Positions 1-8,793 are shown, counted from the first letter of the stretch. The stretch is 64,000 nucleotides of DNA from Pelagihabitans sp963710535 (GCA_963710535.1 CAVQAW010000003.1:1282344-1346343); one strand, 5' to 3'. The notes: generated by a model not told the origin, from the sequence alone. A program made the numbers and translations.

Positions 1-1409
1 ATGGAGTCGGCAGCGCGCATGCTGGTGATCAGCTTTATCGGCGTATATTCAAAAGTTTCTGCACACACGGGGAGCCCGATATTGGCCATAACGATCTGCA
101 GCGATACGGTGCGCAGGAAGGTACTTTTTCCCGCCATGTTCGCCCCGGTGATAATGAAAAACTGCTCCTTATCGATCTTATAATCGTTCTGCACCCGTTT
201 TTCCGGGTCCAATAATGGATGGGCCGCCCCCTTCGCAGAAATGACCGAATTTTTCCCGTTCAGTTCGGGAAAAGCATACTGCGGATGATTGAACGCAAAA
301 TTGCCCAGAGCATTGTAGGCATCAAAGTAAGCGATGGTCTTGAACCAAATTTCAACCGAACTTCCGTAGCTTTTGATCCAATTTTCGATTTCCCTCGCAT
401 GTTGCAGGCTCCTTAAAAAGAACCCGTTGGCAAAAATGAGATAAAGGAGATTGTTGTTTTTGTCCAAGGCGTTCAAAAGCGTCGAGAAATCCTTGATTTT
501 TGAAGAGGTCTTTTTACCTTCCCCTACCAGTTGCCCCTGCAAGTTTTGCAGCAATACCGACTTGAAATCGGTATTCTCAACAATTTCAAGCAGTTGGTTG
601 TATTGTCCAAATGTATGCTGTATCTGGGTCGCGTCGGCCGTGAGCTTCCCTATTTTCCTGGTAAAGATCGAAGTCAGCCCCAGGCCCAACAACAACCAGC
701 ATATCAATAACGATTCAGGAAAAAAATCCATAAAGTACAGCGCAAAACAAAGGATGGAGGCCACCGAATACCCTAAGGGCAGATAGCGCATGGCCCCGGG
801 CACAAAAGGTCGGTACCCCCGCAACCATTTACCGATGGTTTCCGTACCGATTTCGGTTTTCGCCATTCCAGCCAAGGCGGAAAAATTCTGGCGCCATTCC
901 GGCATCCGGGAGAGCTCCCTTATCGAAGCTTGCTTTTCCATTATGTCCTGGATGCTGTTTTCGAGCAGCATGCCCACGAACACTTCTTGGCCATCTTTTA
1001 GGGCCGTACGATTGGCATATTGATAAAAGGATCCCGGCCCGAATAGATCGATGTCTCCACTAAAAAAGTGTTTGGTATCCTTATATTCATTTCCCTCGGG
1101 CCGATGGCCAAATTTTCGTTCCAGGATAGCGATTTCATCGGTGTTGATCTGGCGAAGCGCGTTCAACTTATCGCGCTGTTGTTGCAAATTGGCATGCCTT
1201 GAAAGGAGAAAGAGAAAAGCCACCAGGGCCGCGATTCCCGTGGCCAACATCAATTGGGCGTTCGACCTGAAGAAGTAAATCCCTGCGATGGCCATTGAAA
1301 ATACCATGAAACGCAACAGACTGGAGACCCAGAGTTTTTTTTGCACTCGGGCCGATTTTATGTGGCAATGCTCTAGCTGTTGTCGATAAAAAAGAAGGGG
1401 TTCCACCAT
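1..1409 (-). CDS. MutS-family membrane-associated ATPase, C-terminus cut by window edge
   Basis: Open frame on the minus strand from an ATG at 1409 that runs off the left edge (469 codons visible, no stop). Two hydrophobic pairs are visible: residues about 25-65 (MVFSMAIAGIYFF, then a leucine-rich stretch) and about 215-255 (SVASILCFALYFMDFF, then LLICWLLLGLGL). Near residue 420-440 comes ITGANMAGKSTFLRT, the MutS-type Walker A motif (canonical TGPNMGGKST), followed by the MutS-like VCAETFEYTPI. This is the short MutS-related protein of Bacteroidota: core and ATPase domain behind membrane helices, without the N-terminal mismatch-recognition domain. A role in mismatch repair is doubtful; the family role is unknown to me. 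Walker B and the C-terminus lie outside the window. Confidence 0.88.
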   Translation of the reverse strand, partial: MVEPLLFYRQQLEHCHIKSARVQKKLWVSSLLRFMVFSMAIAGIYFFRSNAQLMLATGIAALVAFLFLLSRHANLQQQRDKLNALRQINTDEIAILERKFGHRPEGNEYKDTKHFFSGDIDLFGPGSFYQYANRTALKDGQEVFVGMLLENSIQDIMEKQASIRELSRMPEWRQNFSALAGMAKTEIGTETIGKWLRGYRPFVPGAMRYLPLGYSVASILCFALYFMDFFPESLLICWLLLGLGLTSIFTRKIGKLTADATQIQHTFGQYNQLLEIVENTDFKSVLLQNLQGQLVGEGKKTSSKIKDFSTLLNALDKNNNLLYLIFANGFFLRSLQHAREIENWIKSYGSSVEIWFKTIAYFDAYNALGNFAFNHPQYAFPELNGKNSVISAKGAAHPLLDPEKRVQNDYKIDKEQFFIITGANMAGKSTFLRTVSLQIVMANIGLPVCAETFEYTPIKLITSMRAADS

Positions 1410-1446
1410 ATGGGGTTCTGGACTTTTCGTCTGCAAAGATATGCCC

Positions 1447-1920
1447 TTATTTTGTTAAGAGTGCGTAAACAAGGGCGATCTGCCCCAAGTGATAAATATC
1501 GTGCTCGGCAACACTGCTTAAAATAGGGCCAAAGCTGTAGTCCTTCCCTGGAACCTTTTGCGCCAATAGCGCGTCGGAAGCGCTACTTAATAGGTTTAGA
1601 AGATCCTTTTGGGTGTCCTTAAGACCCTTCTTCAACCGCTCCCAGGCCTGCTCGTCGCCGATATGGATCTCTGTCCAATCATTCGGACCATCGATGACAA
1701 TATCATAGGCCGCATCCCCCTGTAACTTTTTCAAAACAAAAATGCGCCAATTGATCATGTGTTGAAGCAGCACCGCAATTGATCTTGAACCGGAAGGACG
1801 ATCGTTGACAAGCCGCCAATCGATCGATTCCAATTTTTCCATCACCGAGGTCCCGTACCAAGGCTTTCCCCCAAAGGAGGTCTGCAAGCCATGGATCAAT
1901 ATTTTTAATTGGGCGTCCAT
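1447..1920 (-). CDS. DinB-family four-helix metal-binding protein
   Basis: 157 residues, normal length for the DinB/YfiT superfamily. The usual histidine pattern is visible: HMINW near residue 50 and HDIYHLGQI near residue 140, which in this fold bind one divalent metal at the end of a four-helix bundle. Members include thiol-S-transferases and many uncharacterised proteins, so the substrate cannot be told. The gene sits 12 bases downstream of the YjbR-like gene on the same strand and 37 bases upstream of the MutS-like gene, so it could share a transcript with both. Confidence 0.85.
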   Translation of the reverse strand: MDAQLKILIHGLQTSFGGKPWYGTSVMEKLESIDWRLVNDRPSGSRSIAVLLQHMINWRIFVLKKLQGDAAYDIVIDGPNDWTEIHIGDEQAWERLKKGLKDTQKDLLNLLSSASDALLAQKVPGKDYSFGPILSSVAEHDIYHLGQIALVYALLTK

Positions 1921-1932
1921 AAAAAGTTAGTT

Positions 1933-2295
1933 TCAATCTGCGACTGCATCAAATGCCGTTTTGAGTTTTTTGGTGAACTTGGAAACCACCAAGTCATAGG
2001 AATGGTCAACTAGTTCCCGAATCAATTGAGGGGGCAGATTTTCCATAAAAACGGTATTCCAGTGCACCTTGCTCATGTGATAACCGGGGGTGATGATGCC
2101 GTCATGTTCCTCACGCAACTGAACGGCCCATTCGGGGTCGCATTTTAAATTGACCTGGGCAGGAATCCGTTCCAGGGGCAAGAGTGCGAACATTTTGCCC
2201 ATCACCTTGAATACCAAGGTAACCGCATCGAAGGGAAATTCCTCCGTCACCGCTTTTTTGGAGAGACAGTAGTCCCGAAATACCTCAACGTTCAT
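1933..2295 (-). CDS. MmcQ/YjbR family protein
   Basis: 120 residues, full family length. The start (MNVEVFRDYCLSKKAVTEEFPF), the central FALLPLERIPAQVNLKCDPE and the HMSKVHWNTVF segment match the MmcQ/YjbR fold, a CyaY-like alpha/beta domain often called DNA-binding without firm proof. It overlaps the upstream GNAT gene by 11 bases, which implies translational coupling. Function is not predictable beyond the family. Confidence 0.88.
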   Translation of the reverse strand: MNVEVFRDYCLSKKAVTEEFPFDAVTLVFKVMGKMFALLPLERIPAQVNLKCDPEWAVQLREEHDGIITPGYHMSKVHWNTVFMENLPPQLIRELVDHSYDLVVSKFTKKLKTAFDAVAD

Positions 2296-2842
2296 GGGCC
2301 TGTTGTTTTGAAATGAGCTGCTTGTACAGTGCCGTTACCGATGGCCAACTATAACGGCATTTTAATATTTCGCGGTCCCCGATGTCGTTTCCCACTACCG
2401 TTTCTATCCATTGGCCCCGCAACCCAGTATAAAAATCGATGGCATTGCTGTTTTGATGAAGTACCCATAAATATATTCCGGAGTTGGGATCATGTGCTGC
2501 ACACCTTCTGGCCAAATCGGCCATTAACTTTGAGCCGATGCCCAGTCCTTGGGCATTCGACACCACATGCAGATTGTCTAAAAGTGCTCCATATTTTGGA
2601 TGATCGCCCAGATAGGCGCAACCGAATCCAACCATCGCTCCATCGAGCTCTGCGACAGTGATCAGCTGTTTTGGGTTTGCCACTTCAAACCTTTTGGCCC
2701 AGACGCCAGAACGCTCGGCAAACACCTCATGGTCCAAAAAGGAATCGCTCAAAGCCCCACGATAGTTTTGCTGCCAGCTTTTTGCATGGAGCCGGGCAAT
2801 AGTGTCTGCATCGGATGCCTTTGGCTCCCTTAATACCAACAT
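2285..2842 (-). CDS. GNAT-family N-acetyltransferase
   Basis: 185 residues. The acetyl-CoA binding motif A is visible as NLHVVSNAQGLGIGSKLM around residues 90-107 (the Q/RxxGxG/A signature), followed by the LWVLHQNSNAIDFYTGLR motif B typical of RimI-like acetyltransferases. The N-terminal IARLHAKSWQQNYRG is the common GNAT start. The ATG at 2842 is well placed. First gene of an overlapping run with the YjbR-like and DinB-like genes. The acetyl acceptor is unknown. Confidence 0.9.
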   Translation of the reverse strand: MLVLREPKASDADTIARLHAKSWQQNYRGALSDSFLDHEVFAERSGVWAKRFEVANPKQLITVAELDGAMVGFGCAYLGDHPKYGALLDNLHVVSNAQGLGIGSKLMADLARRCAAHDPNSGIYLWVLHQNSNAIDFYTGLRGQWIETVVGNDIGDREILKCRYSWPSVTALYKQLISKQQAHER

Positions 2843-2852
2843 GGTGAAAGTG

Positions 2853-3248
2853 CTAAATACCGGTTGAATCGTAAACGATCACCTTGGTCCATAACGCACT
2901 CGATTCTTTGATGAACAACAAGTGCGGTGCTTCCTCCTGGTACTTTTGTTGCGCTTCCGCCGATTCAAAAGTAACGATCAAGGAATAGGTAAAAGACCCA
3001 TCGACCACGTCACGACTTGCCTTGGGCGGTTTTCCTATAAAATTTGTTTTGGCAAATTGCGAGTGATCCAAGAACTTCTTGAGCGAAGTCTCGAAAGCGG
3101 TACGGTCTTGTTGGTTATCCGGATTTTTTAACCAAAAAAACACGGTGTGTGCAAATGCGGGATCAAATTCTTTCATAGGGTTCTCATTTTGTGCCTGGCC
3201 AAGTGCCGCAACTGTTAAAAATAATACGAGCAAGAATGTTGTTTTCAT
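2853..3248 (-). CDS. Secreted Dabb-type (stress-responsive alpha/beta barrel) protein
   Basis: 131 residues with a cleavable signal peptide (MKTTFLLVLFLTVAALGQAQ). The mature part begins FAHTVFFWLKNPDN and continues through a ferredoxin-like alpha/beta dimeric barrel pattern to HLLFIKESSALWTKVIVYDS, the Dabb/EthD-like layout. Exported Dabb proteins are common in Bacteroidota; no reaction is established. A TACATTTG box lies just upstream (3271-3278), so it probably has its own promoter. Confidence 0.82.
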   Translation of the reverse strand: MKTTFLLVLFLTVAALGQAQNENPMKEFDPAFAHTVFFWLKNPDNQQDRTAFETSLKKFLDHSQFAKTNFIGKPPKASRDVVDGSFTYSLIVTFESAEAQQKYQEEAPHLLFIKESSALWTKVIVYDSTGI

Positions 3249-3270
3249 AGGTTAAAGGTAAATTATTATT

Positions 3271-3278
3271 CAAATGTA
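3271..3278 (-). promoter_or_regulatory. Flavobacterial -7 box (TACATTTG) for the Dabb gene
   Basis: On the minus strand TACATTTG is an exact match to the Bacteroidota TAnnTTTG -7 consensus, 22 bases upstream of the ATG at 3248. I do not see a clear TTG -33 box at the usual distance. Confidence 0.5.
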
Positions 3279-3312
3279 TTGGTCATTGTGTACCGCGAAC
3301 CGGGAACGCTCC

Positions 3313-3936
3313 TTATTTTTCCAACACCTTTTCATCAATGCTTTGGATTTCAAGGGCGGAAAAATCAAGTTGCCAACCAATTGTCTCCACCAAATTCTTC
3401 ATCAGCAAAATCGAATCCAAGGCCTCCTTTCGTGCATTTTCCATCAAACCGCTACCCGGAATTTTGTCACGGATATGCTGCTTGGCTTCCTGGTTGAGGA
3501 TCGTGAGGTCGTTTGGGGTGAACGTATTGAACATCCCGTTTTTGATGTCATAGAATTCCAACTCTGGCTCAATCGACAGGATTTCCGGTTGTGGGAAATT
3601 GTTGAGCTTAATTCTTTTGTTTCTGATATCGATATCAATGGTGATTTTTTGAAGGTCGTACCCGATATGCGCCTTGGCCGTGACCACGATCAATGCTTTT
3701 TTCTTGCTGCTTACCATGCTCAGAAACCGCTCCTTGGTATTCTCATAGGTGTAGATCTCCGCAAACTCTCCCTCCACTGAAATGAGTTTGCACACGCTTT
3801 TCATCTTTTCCAACAGTACCGTGGATTGGTGTTTGGTCACCTCTTTGCCTTGTTTTTTACGGAATACCGAAAACAGCCAATACATCAGAATGGCGCCCAG
3901 TACAAGTCCCAAAAAAAGATTCAAAATATCGTTCAT
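3313..3936 (-). CDS. DUF4230 domain membrane-anchored protein
   Basis: 207 residues. One N-terminal transmembrane segment (about 5-25, LNLFLGLVLGAILMYWLFSVF) is followed by a soluble domain with ALIVVTAKAHIGYDLQKI and IRNKRIKLNNFPQPEILSIE, the DUF4230 signature. It is probably inner-membrane anchored. The family is widespread in Bacteroidota and Firmicutes and has no assigned biochemical role that I know. It stands alone between the Dabb gene and the cyclase-family gene. Confidence 0.8.
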   Translation of the reverse strand: MNDILNLFLGLVLGAILMYWLFSVFRKKQGKEVTKHQSTVLLEKMKSVCKLISVEGEFAEIYTYENTKERFLSMVSSKKKALIVVTAKAHIGYDLQKITIDIDIRNKRIKLNNFPQPEILSIEPELEFYDIKNGMFNTFTPNDLTILNQEAKQHIRDKIPGSGLMENARKEALDSILLMKNLVETIGWQLDFSALEIQSIDEKVLEK

Positions 3937-4082
3937 ATGTTCTTTCCAGCGTAATCTCAGACAAAATCAGGTGCGTATTCCAAAGATCCATGCCGTTCAG
4001 CAATGGCATGATTAACAGGCACAAGATAAATGAATTTTGGCAATCGCGGTCGACGGTTACTTGACCGTCCTAAGCCGTTGTT

Positions 4083-4823
4083 TCAATTTTCGATGACTTG
4101 GTACAGGACCGGTCGGCTCGGACTTGCATCATTTTCAAAGGGGGCCACCTGTAGGTTCAGATAATATTTTCCGTCCTTGATGGTGTTGGGCACAAAAATA
4201 AACTCGGTGATCGTGGCCATTTTGCGAGGGGTCCCTTCCGAATCCCAGAACGCTTTGTGCGCCAAAAGTTCACCCCCGTCATCTTCGCGGTCTATCGATG
4301 GGAGGTCTATCAACAAATGTGCTATATCCTTTTCGAACAAAAAACGGGCGGCTTCTTCGAGCAGATAGGGCGGATTGGTATGCGAGTATTGCTTTGACAT
4401 CTTTTCCCTGGTATTGGGAAGGGTACGCACCACCAATGCTTCCCTTTTTTTATTGCCCAGGGCATATTGCAATTGCTTTTTTGAAATCACAAAATCGCGC
4501 TTCGATTTTTCAGGCGCGATGGTCACCACTTCTGCCAAAAAGAAATACCGGTTCAGACTCTTGTTTACCGATTGAAACTCCTCCGTAATATGTCCCACAC
4601 ATTCAGTATGGGTGCCATGCGCATGTGGATTGAACCAGATATCATTGAAATTGGTGGAAGCCCCTTCAGATACCTTGCCCACGAAACTGTCTTGAACGTG
4701 AGGCTCAATTTTGGGTGGATCGATGTACCAGGCATTCACGTTGGAAGCACCGTTTCCTATTGAAATGGAAATATCCAACGGTTTGGACAGATCAATGGTG
4801 TGTTGGTTTAATTTGGCAATCAT
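4083..4823 (-). CDS. Cyclase-family (kynurenine formamidase-like) metal hydrolase
   Basis: 246 residues. The metal-binding motif HAHGTHTECVGHI (about residue 68-80) corresponds to the family HxGTHxDxPxH. Here the aspartate is replaced by glutamate and the proline by glycine, a variant typical of the more distant arylformamidase/cyclase branch. The frame ends with a normal C-terminal beta region (FIFVPNTIKDGKYYLNLQVAPF). Substrates in this family range from N-formylkynurenine to isatin and polyketides, so I call only the fold. Monocistronic in appearance, 28 bases upstream of the hemW stop on the same strand. Confidence 0.82.
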   Translation of the reverse strand: MIAKLNQHTIDLSKPLDISISIGNGASNVNAWYIDPPKIEPHVQDSFVGKVSEGASTNFNDIWFNPHAHGTHTECVGHITEEFQSVNKSLNRYFFLAEVVTIAPEKSKRDFVISKKQLQYALGNKKREALVVRTLPNTREKMSKQYSHTNPPYLLEEAARFLFEKDIAHLLIDLPSIDREDDGGELLAHKAFWDSEGTPRKMATITEFIFVPNTIKDGKYYLNLQVAPFENDASPSRPVLYQVIEN

Positions 4824-4851
4824 GTGCGATCTAATAGAATATTAAACTTGT

Positions 4852-5985
4852 TCATGTTAAGTTAACCATAAACAGATCACTGGCAATTCCATCGGCCAAA
4901 AATTTACCCTTTTTGGAGATGAGGAGGGTATCGCCATCGAGGTAAAGCAAATGGTTCTGGAGATGGGGTTCAACCTGTAGTAGCAAGTACTCCGAATATT
5001 TTGGTCCAAATTCCGATCGCACCCTATCCAGGGAAACGCCCCAGATCGTTCGGAGTCCGGTCATCACGTATTCGTTGTACCGATCTCTTTTGGAAAGGAT
5101 TTCGATTTCCATAGGTAGCAGCCCGGCATGTATGGCCTTGAGGTATTTTGGATTGTTGTTGATATTCCATCCCCTTCTGAACCCATCATAGGAGTGGGCC
5201 GACGGACCGATACCCATGTACTTTTTGCCTTGCCAATAGGCGGTATTGTTTCTTGAAAAAAATCCGGGCCTTCCAAAATTCGAGGTTTCATAATGTACAT
5301 AGCCTGCTGCTTCCAGGGTATCGATCAAAATTTGGAAATGTTCCTGTGCCACGCCATCGTCGACAGGGGGCACCGTTCCCTTTTTTATAAAGACGGACAA
5401 AGCGGTCTTCGGTTCCACGGTGAGGGCATAACTTGAAATATGCGGGATATTGAACGATAATGCCCTATCGATGTTTCGCTTCCAACGATCATTGGTCATC
5501 TTGGGAATGCCATAGATCAAATCGATGGAAACATTCTCAAAAACCGCCCTTGCCGCATCAATACATTCGATGGCCTCACGGGCATTGTGAGCTCGGTTCA
5601 TCAATTCGAGGTCTTCGGCATCAAACGACTGTATGCCGATGCTGAGCCGGTTGATCGGGCTGTTTGACAGCCCTAAGATCTTGGCGGTCGACAAATCGTC
5701 CGGATTGGCCTCCAAGGTCACTTCCGCATTTTCTGCTACCGCGTAGTACTGATGAATAGTCTCCACAATGGCCACAATCTCTTCGATTTCCAAAACCGAA
5801 GGGGTGCCCCCGCCAAAATAAATGGTCTCTACCGTCTCCCCCTCGAACTCATGCTTTCGAAGTTCGAGCTCGGTTTGCAGGGCCGCGATCATGGCAGATT
5901 TTTTCTCCATATTGGTCGAAAAATGGAAGTCACAGTAATGACAGGCCTGCTTGCAAAAAGGGATATGGAGGTAGATGCCGCTCAT
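4852..5985 (-). CDS. hemW: Radical SAM heme chaperone HemW
   Basis: 377 residues, family length. The radical-SAM cluster motif CKQACHYCDF gives C11, C15 and C18, and YFGGGTPSVLE follows as the SAM-binding GGG(T)PS motif. The sequence has the HemW CxYCDF form and the HemW-like C-terminal region (YVMTGLRTIWGVSLD). HemW delivers heme to respiratory enzymes and is not the coproporphyrinogen dehydrogenase HemN, with which it is often confused. A short-patch S23-type gene and ruvC lie upstream on the same strand. Confidence 0.93.
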   Translation of the reverse strand: MSGIYLHIPFCKQACHYCDFHFSTNMEKKSAMIAALQTELELRKHEFEGETVETIYFGGGTPSVLEIEEIVAIVETIHQYYAVAENAEVTLEANPDDLSTAKILGLSNSPINRLSIGIQSFDAEDLELMNRAHNAREAIECIDAARAVFENVSIDLIYGIPKMTNDRWKRNIDRALSFNIPHISSYALTVEPKTALSVFIKKGTVPPVDDGVAQEHFQILIDTLEAAGYVHYETSNFGRPGFFSRNNTAYWQGKKYMGIGPSAHSYDGFRRGWNINNNPKYLKAIHAGLLPMEIEILSKRDRYNEYVMTGLRTIWGVSLDRVRSEFGPKYSEYLLLQVEPHLQNHLLYLDGDTLLISKKGKFLADGIASDLFMVNLT

Positions 5986-6042
5986 TTTGATTCAATGTAC
6001 ACTGAACAATTAACAATTATCAATGGGTCTAAAGTGCTTTTT

Positions 6043-6390
6043 CTATATCCGGGTGGTCTTCAAAATTGAAAACATTATTTTCGATAGTTCATCGGCATCG
6101 GATATCAATTTTGTGGCATCCTCAGTGGTTATATAGTCCGAATCTTTTAGCAGGTTCAGCCAGTATTTTGTCTCCAAACTTTCCTTATAGGCCAGTGATA
6201 TCTTGGCAGAAAAATCCGCTTTTGAAATTGCCCCATTAGCCTCCGAAATATTTGCCCCGATCGACGTTCCGGACCTTAATAACTGTTTCGAAAGGGTATA
6301 CTCTTTCTTTTCAATGGTCAATTTCTTGTAGAGGGCCACTATATCAAGTGCAAATCCATAAGATTTTTTCGCCAAAGGATTTTCTCGCAT
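6043..6390 (-). CDS. Four-helix-bundle (S23/IVP-type) protein
   Basis: About 115 residues. The sequence MRENPLAKKSYGFALDIVALYKKL, then LSKQLLRSGTSIGANISEA and SKADFSAKISLAYKESLETKYWL, matches the family first found in 23S rRNA intervening sequences, which in Bacteroidota is usually a free-standing chromosomal gene. No rRNA sequence surrounds it. I choose the ATG at 6390; an in-frame GTG at 6396 is possible. Function is unknown; the family forms pentameric four-helix bundles. The flanking stretches (5986-6042, 6391-6470) are A+T rich and contain short repeated AATTGTTCATTG-like words. Confidence 0.85.
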   Translation of the reverse strand: MRENPLAKKSYGFALDIVALYKKLTIEKKEYTLSKQLLRSGTSIGANISEANGAISKADFSAKISLAYKESLETKYWLNLLKDSDYITTEDATKLISDADELSKIMFSILKTTRI

Positions 6391-6470
6391 TACCACTTTA
6401 TTTTTGTCATTCGTTTACACTTCAAAGTGCATTCCCATTTGTTCATTGTTCATTGCTAATTGTTCATTGA

Positions 6471-7025
6471 CTATTTTTTAACCCGCCCATCGTTCTGTTT
6501 CACAAAAGCCTCCCATCCGGTATATGACTTGCCCACGGAAGGCTTGCCTCCATTGTAGAAATGGCAGACGGCCGCGGCGAGTCCGTCGGTACTATCAAGG
6601 TTTTTGGGGAGCGATTTTAGGCCCAGGGTGGTCTGCAGCATTTTGGCCACCTGATCCTTGCTCGCGTTTCCATTTCCGGTAATGGCCATCTTGATTTTTT
6701 TGGGCAGGTATTCCGTAATGGGAATCTGTCGCGAGAGCCCAGCCGCCATGGCCACGCCCTGAGCCCTCCCCAACTTCAACATCGACTGCACGTTTTTTCC
6801 GTAGAAAGGGGCCTCAATGGCAATTTCATCGGGGTGGAAGGTGTCGATGAGTTCGAGGGTACGCTCAAAAATGATCTTTAATTTGAGGTACGGATCATCA
6901 TACTTTTTGAGCAACAATTCGTTCATTTGCAGGAACTCCATTTTTTGTCCCACCACCTTGATCAGGCCAAAACCCATGATGGTGGTTCCCGGATCTATTC
7001 CCAATATGATTTTTTCGGTTGCCAA
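6471..7025 (-). CDS. ruvC: Holliday junction resolvase RuvC
   Basis: 184 residues. Catalytic acids are visible: D11 in ILGIDPGTT, the glutamate in IAIEAPFYGKNVQS, and the C-terminal pair in NLDSTDGLAAAVCHFYNG. It resolves Holliday junctions with RuvAB. An in-frame stop lies just upstream of the TTG at 7025 (GATTAAAGAAAGCATTTGG) and no ATG precedes the conserved IILGIDPG, so the start must be this TTG. It lies 9 bases after the upstream lipoprotein stop, with a purine-rich AAAGAAAG as likely ribosome site. Confidence 0.93.
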   Translation of the reverse strand: MATEKIILGIDPGTTIMGFGLIKVVGQKMEFLQMNELLLKKYDDPYLKLKIIFERTLELIDTFHPDEIAIEAPFYGKNVQSMLKLGRAQGVAMAAGLSRQIPITEYLPKKIKMAITGNGNASKDQVAKMLQTTLGLKSLPKNLDSTDGLAAAVCHFYNGGKPSVGKSYTGWEAFVKQNDGRVKK

Positions 7026-7034
7026 ATGCTTTCT

Positions 7035-7511
7035 TTAATCAGTGTTGAACACAATAGGGATGCGAAATTTTGTTTTTACGGGGATGCCCCGTTTTAAAGC
7101 AGGGGACAGTTGCGGCAGGGTGCCGAGGCTCTCTTTGATGATCTGGTCGAAACCGGGCATTTGTCGGTTGATGGCACTATCCTTTTCAATACGCACCACG
7201 GTGATCTTCCCCTTTTGGTCTACCAAGAAATCGACTTGGACCATAGGATCGGTGCCCTCTTTAAAAACATACTCGAACTCCTTTAATTTTTTGGCGCAAT
7301 TGGCCAACACTTCCTTTTCGAAGCATTTCTTTTGTTCTGTTTTCGAGGCAGATTCATCGCAGGTTTCGAAAAGCGGATAAGCATCTACCTCATTCCAATC
7401 GATCTCCAGCATTTCTTGTTCGACCAATTCACGTGTTTTCACTTCCTTGGATACGAACCATTCGCAGGAGGTCAACAAACACATAATGATCAAAAGCATG
7501 CATTGCTTCAT
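7035..7511 (-). CDS. Lipoprotein with TonB-C-like domain
   Basis: About 158 residues from the ATG at 7511 (an in-frame TTG lies at 7520). The N-terminus MKQCMLLIIMCLLTSC is a lipoprotein signal with LTSC lipobox. The C-terminal half (MVQVDFLVDQKGKITVVRIEKDS, ending TKFRIPIVFNTD) has the TonB C-terminal fold pattern seen in many Bacteroidota proteins annotated as energy transducer TonB, but it lacks the proline-rich spacer and inner-membrane anchor of a true TonB. It is probably an outer-membrane or periplasmic binding domain. It precedes ruvC by 9 bases. Confidence 0.72.
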   Translation of the reverse strand: MKQCMLLIIMCLLTSCEWFVSKEVKTRELVEQEMLEIDWNEVDAYPLFETCDESASKTEQKKCFEKEVLANCAKKLKEFEYVFKEGTDPMVQVDFLVDQKGKITVVRIEKDSAINRQMPGFDQIIKESLGTLPQLSPALKRGIPVKTKFRIPIVFNTD

Positions 7512-7658
7512 AGGGTTCAAATTCCAATGCGGAAATTACGACTTTTTGGGGAGGTGGCACAAGGTGCGTCGCACACAATCCCTAATTTTAGCTTCCTTGA
7601 TTAGGTGAGCAAGCGTAACAAAAGCTTGCTATCTTCGTCCAATCAAAAAGAATTGAAC

Positions 7659-8174
7659 ATGGATATCGTATTGCTCCTTATCGGCTTGATCTTGATGCTC
7701 GTGGGCATCCTGGGAAGTTTCCTGCCCGTATTGCCCGGGCCCCCCGTCAGTTGGGTCGGTTTGTTGCTGCTTTACCTCACCAAGGCAATCCCCAACGATT
7801 GGTGGCTGTTGGGCATTACTGCGGGCATTGCCCTGATCGTCTTCGCCTTGGATTATATCATCCCAGCGATGGGCACCAAACGGTTCGGGGGCACAAGAGC
7901 GGGCATGATCGGGACCACCTTAGGGCTTTTGGTTGCCTTGATTTTTCCAATATTGGGATTATTTGGCATCATCATATGGCCCTTTGTAGGCGCTCTTGTT
8001 GGGGAATTGCTCAACAAGGCCGATCAAAAAACGGCCCTTAAGGCCGCTTTCGGTTCATTCATGGGATTTTTAACGGGCACTTTTTTGAAATTTCTGGTTG
8101 CCATTGTGTATTTGGGCATCTTTCTTTCGAAGGCATGGGACTATAAGGCGGCGCTGTTTCCCTATTTTGATTGA
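7659..8174 (+). CDS. DUF456 family integral membrane protein
   Basis: 171 residues from the ATG at 7659. Glycine-rich hydrophobic helices fill most of the protein: VLLLIGLILMLVGILGSFLP at the start, GITAGIALIVFALDYIIP, LGLLVALIFPILGLFGIIIW and FLKFLVAIVYLGIF. The central GTKRFGGTRAGMIGT and VGALVGEL loops are family hallmarks. A longer frame starts at 7605, but a TATCTTCG -7-like box at 7630-7637 would lie inside it, so I prefer 7659. Function unknown. Transcribed away from ruvC and convergent with the nitroreductase gene, 3 bases apart. Confidence 0.85.
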   Translation: MDIVLLLIGLILMLVGILGSFLPVLPGPPVSWVGLLLLYLTKAIPNDWWLLGITAGIALIVFALDYIIPAMGTKRFGGTRAGMIGTTLGLLVALIFPILGLFGIIIWPFVGALVGELLNKADQKTALKAAFGSFMGFLTGTFLKFLVAIVYLGIFLSKAWDYKAALFPYFD

Positions 8175-8177
8175 GGT

Positions 8178-8732
8178 TCAATCTATCCAATCCACTTTGT
8201 CTTCAATGGGGCCCCTGCTCACTTCGGGGATCTCCCCATCGTAGTGGCCCATATAGAAAAATCCCATACATTTTTCCCCTGGCTTCAAATCAAAAAATTC
8301 ATCCATATACTGGATGAGTCCGGGAGAACTCCAATAGCATCCGATGCCCATTTCGGTGCAGCAGAGCCACATGTTCTGAACGGCCATCGCCATAGCGGCA
8401 ATTTCTTCCCACTCCGGGATACTTTCCACAGGATCGCGCTGTAGGCAAATCGCGATTACGGCGGCAGATCGCTGCGGATTCTCCATAAACTTCCTTGTTT
8501 TTACCTGTTGCGGTTTAATCGCGATTTCCCGATACTTATTCGACAAGAAATGGCCCAATCTCGTTTTTGCTTCGCCTTGCAATACTTTGAAACGCCATGG
8601 TTCGGTCCTTTTGTGGGTCGGCGCCCAGTTGGCCGCTTCCAAAATTTTTTTAATATCCTCTGTTGCGATGGGTGCTGTATTGTATTGTACTGGAAACACA
8701 GATCGTCTGTTTTTGATCAGATCAAATATCAT
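8178..8732 (-). CDS. Nitroreductase-family FMN oxidoreductase
   Basis: 184 residues from the ATG at 8732. IFDLIKNRRSVFPVQY carries the RRS FMN-phosphate motif, and AANWAPTHKRTEPWRF, MAMAVQNMWLCCTEMGIGCYWSS and the C-terminal GFFYMGHYDG fit the NfsB/YdjA-like nitroreductase fold. It probably acts as a dimer with FMN and NAD(P)H; the substrate is unknown. A longer frame begins at 8807, but a TAAATTTG box lies at 8753-8760 inside that extension, and the conserved fold starts at MIFDLI. Confidence 0.88.
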   Translation of the reverse strand: MIFDLIKNRRSVFPVQYNTAPIATEDIKKILEAANWAPTHKRTEPWRFKVLQGEAKTRLGHFLSNKYREIAIKPQQVKTRKFMENPQRSAAVIAICLQRDPVESIPEWEEIAAMAMAVQNMWLCCTEMGIGCYWSSPGLIQYMDEFFDLKPGEKCMGFFYMGHYDGEIPEVSRGPIEDKVDWID

Positions 8733-8752
8733 GGTGGTTTTGTTTAGATCTT

Positions 8753-8760
8753 CAAATTTA
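8753..8760 (-). promoter_or_regulatory. -7 box TAAATTTG for the nitroreductase
   Basis: Exact TAnnTTTG match on the minus strand, 20 bases upstream of the ATG at 8732. It decides the start choice for that gene. No convincing -33 box. Confidence 0.5.
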
Positions 8761-8793
8761 CGGTTTTGGTCACATACCGTTTCCATAATAAGC

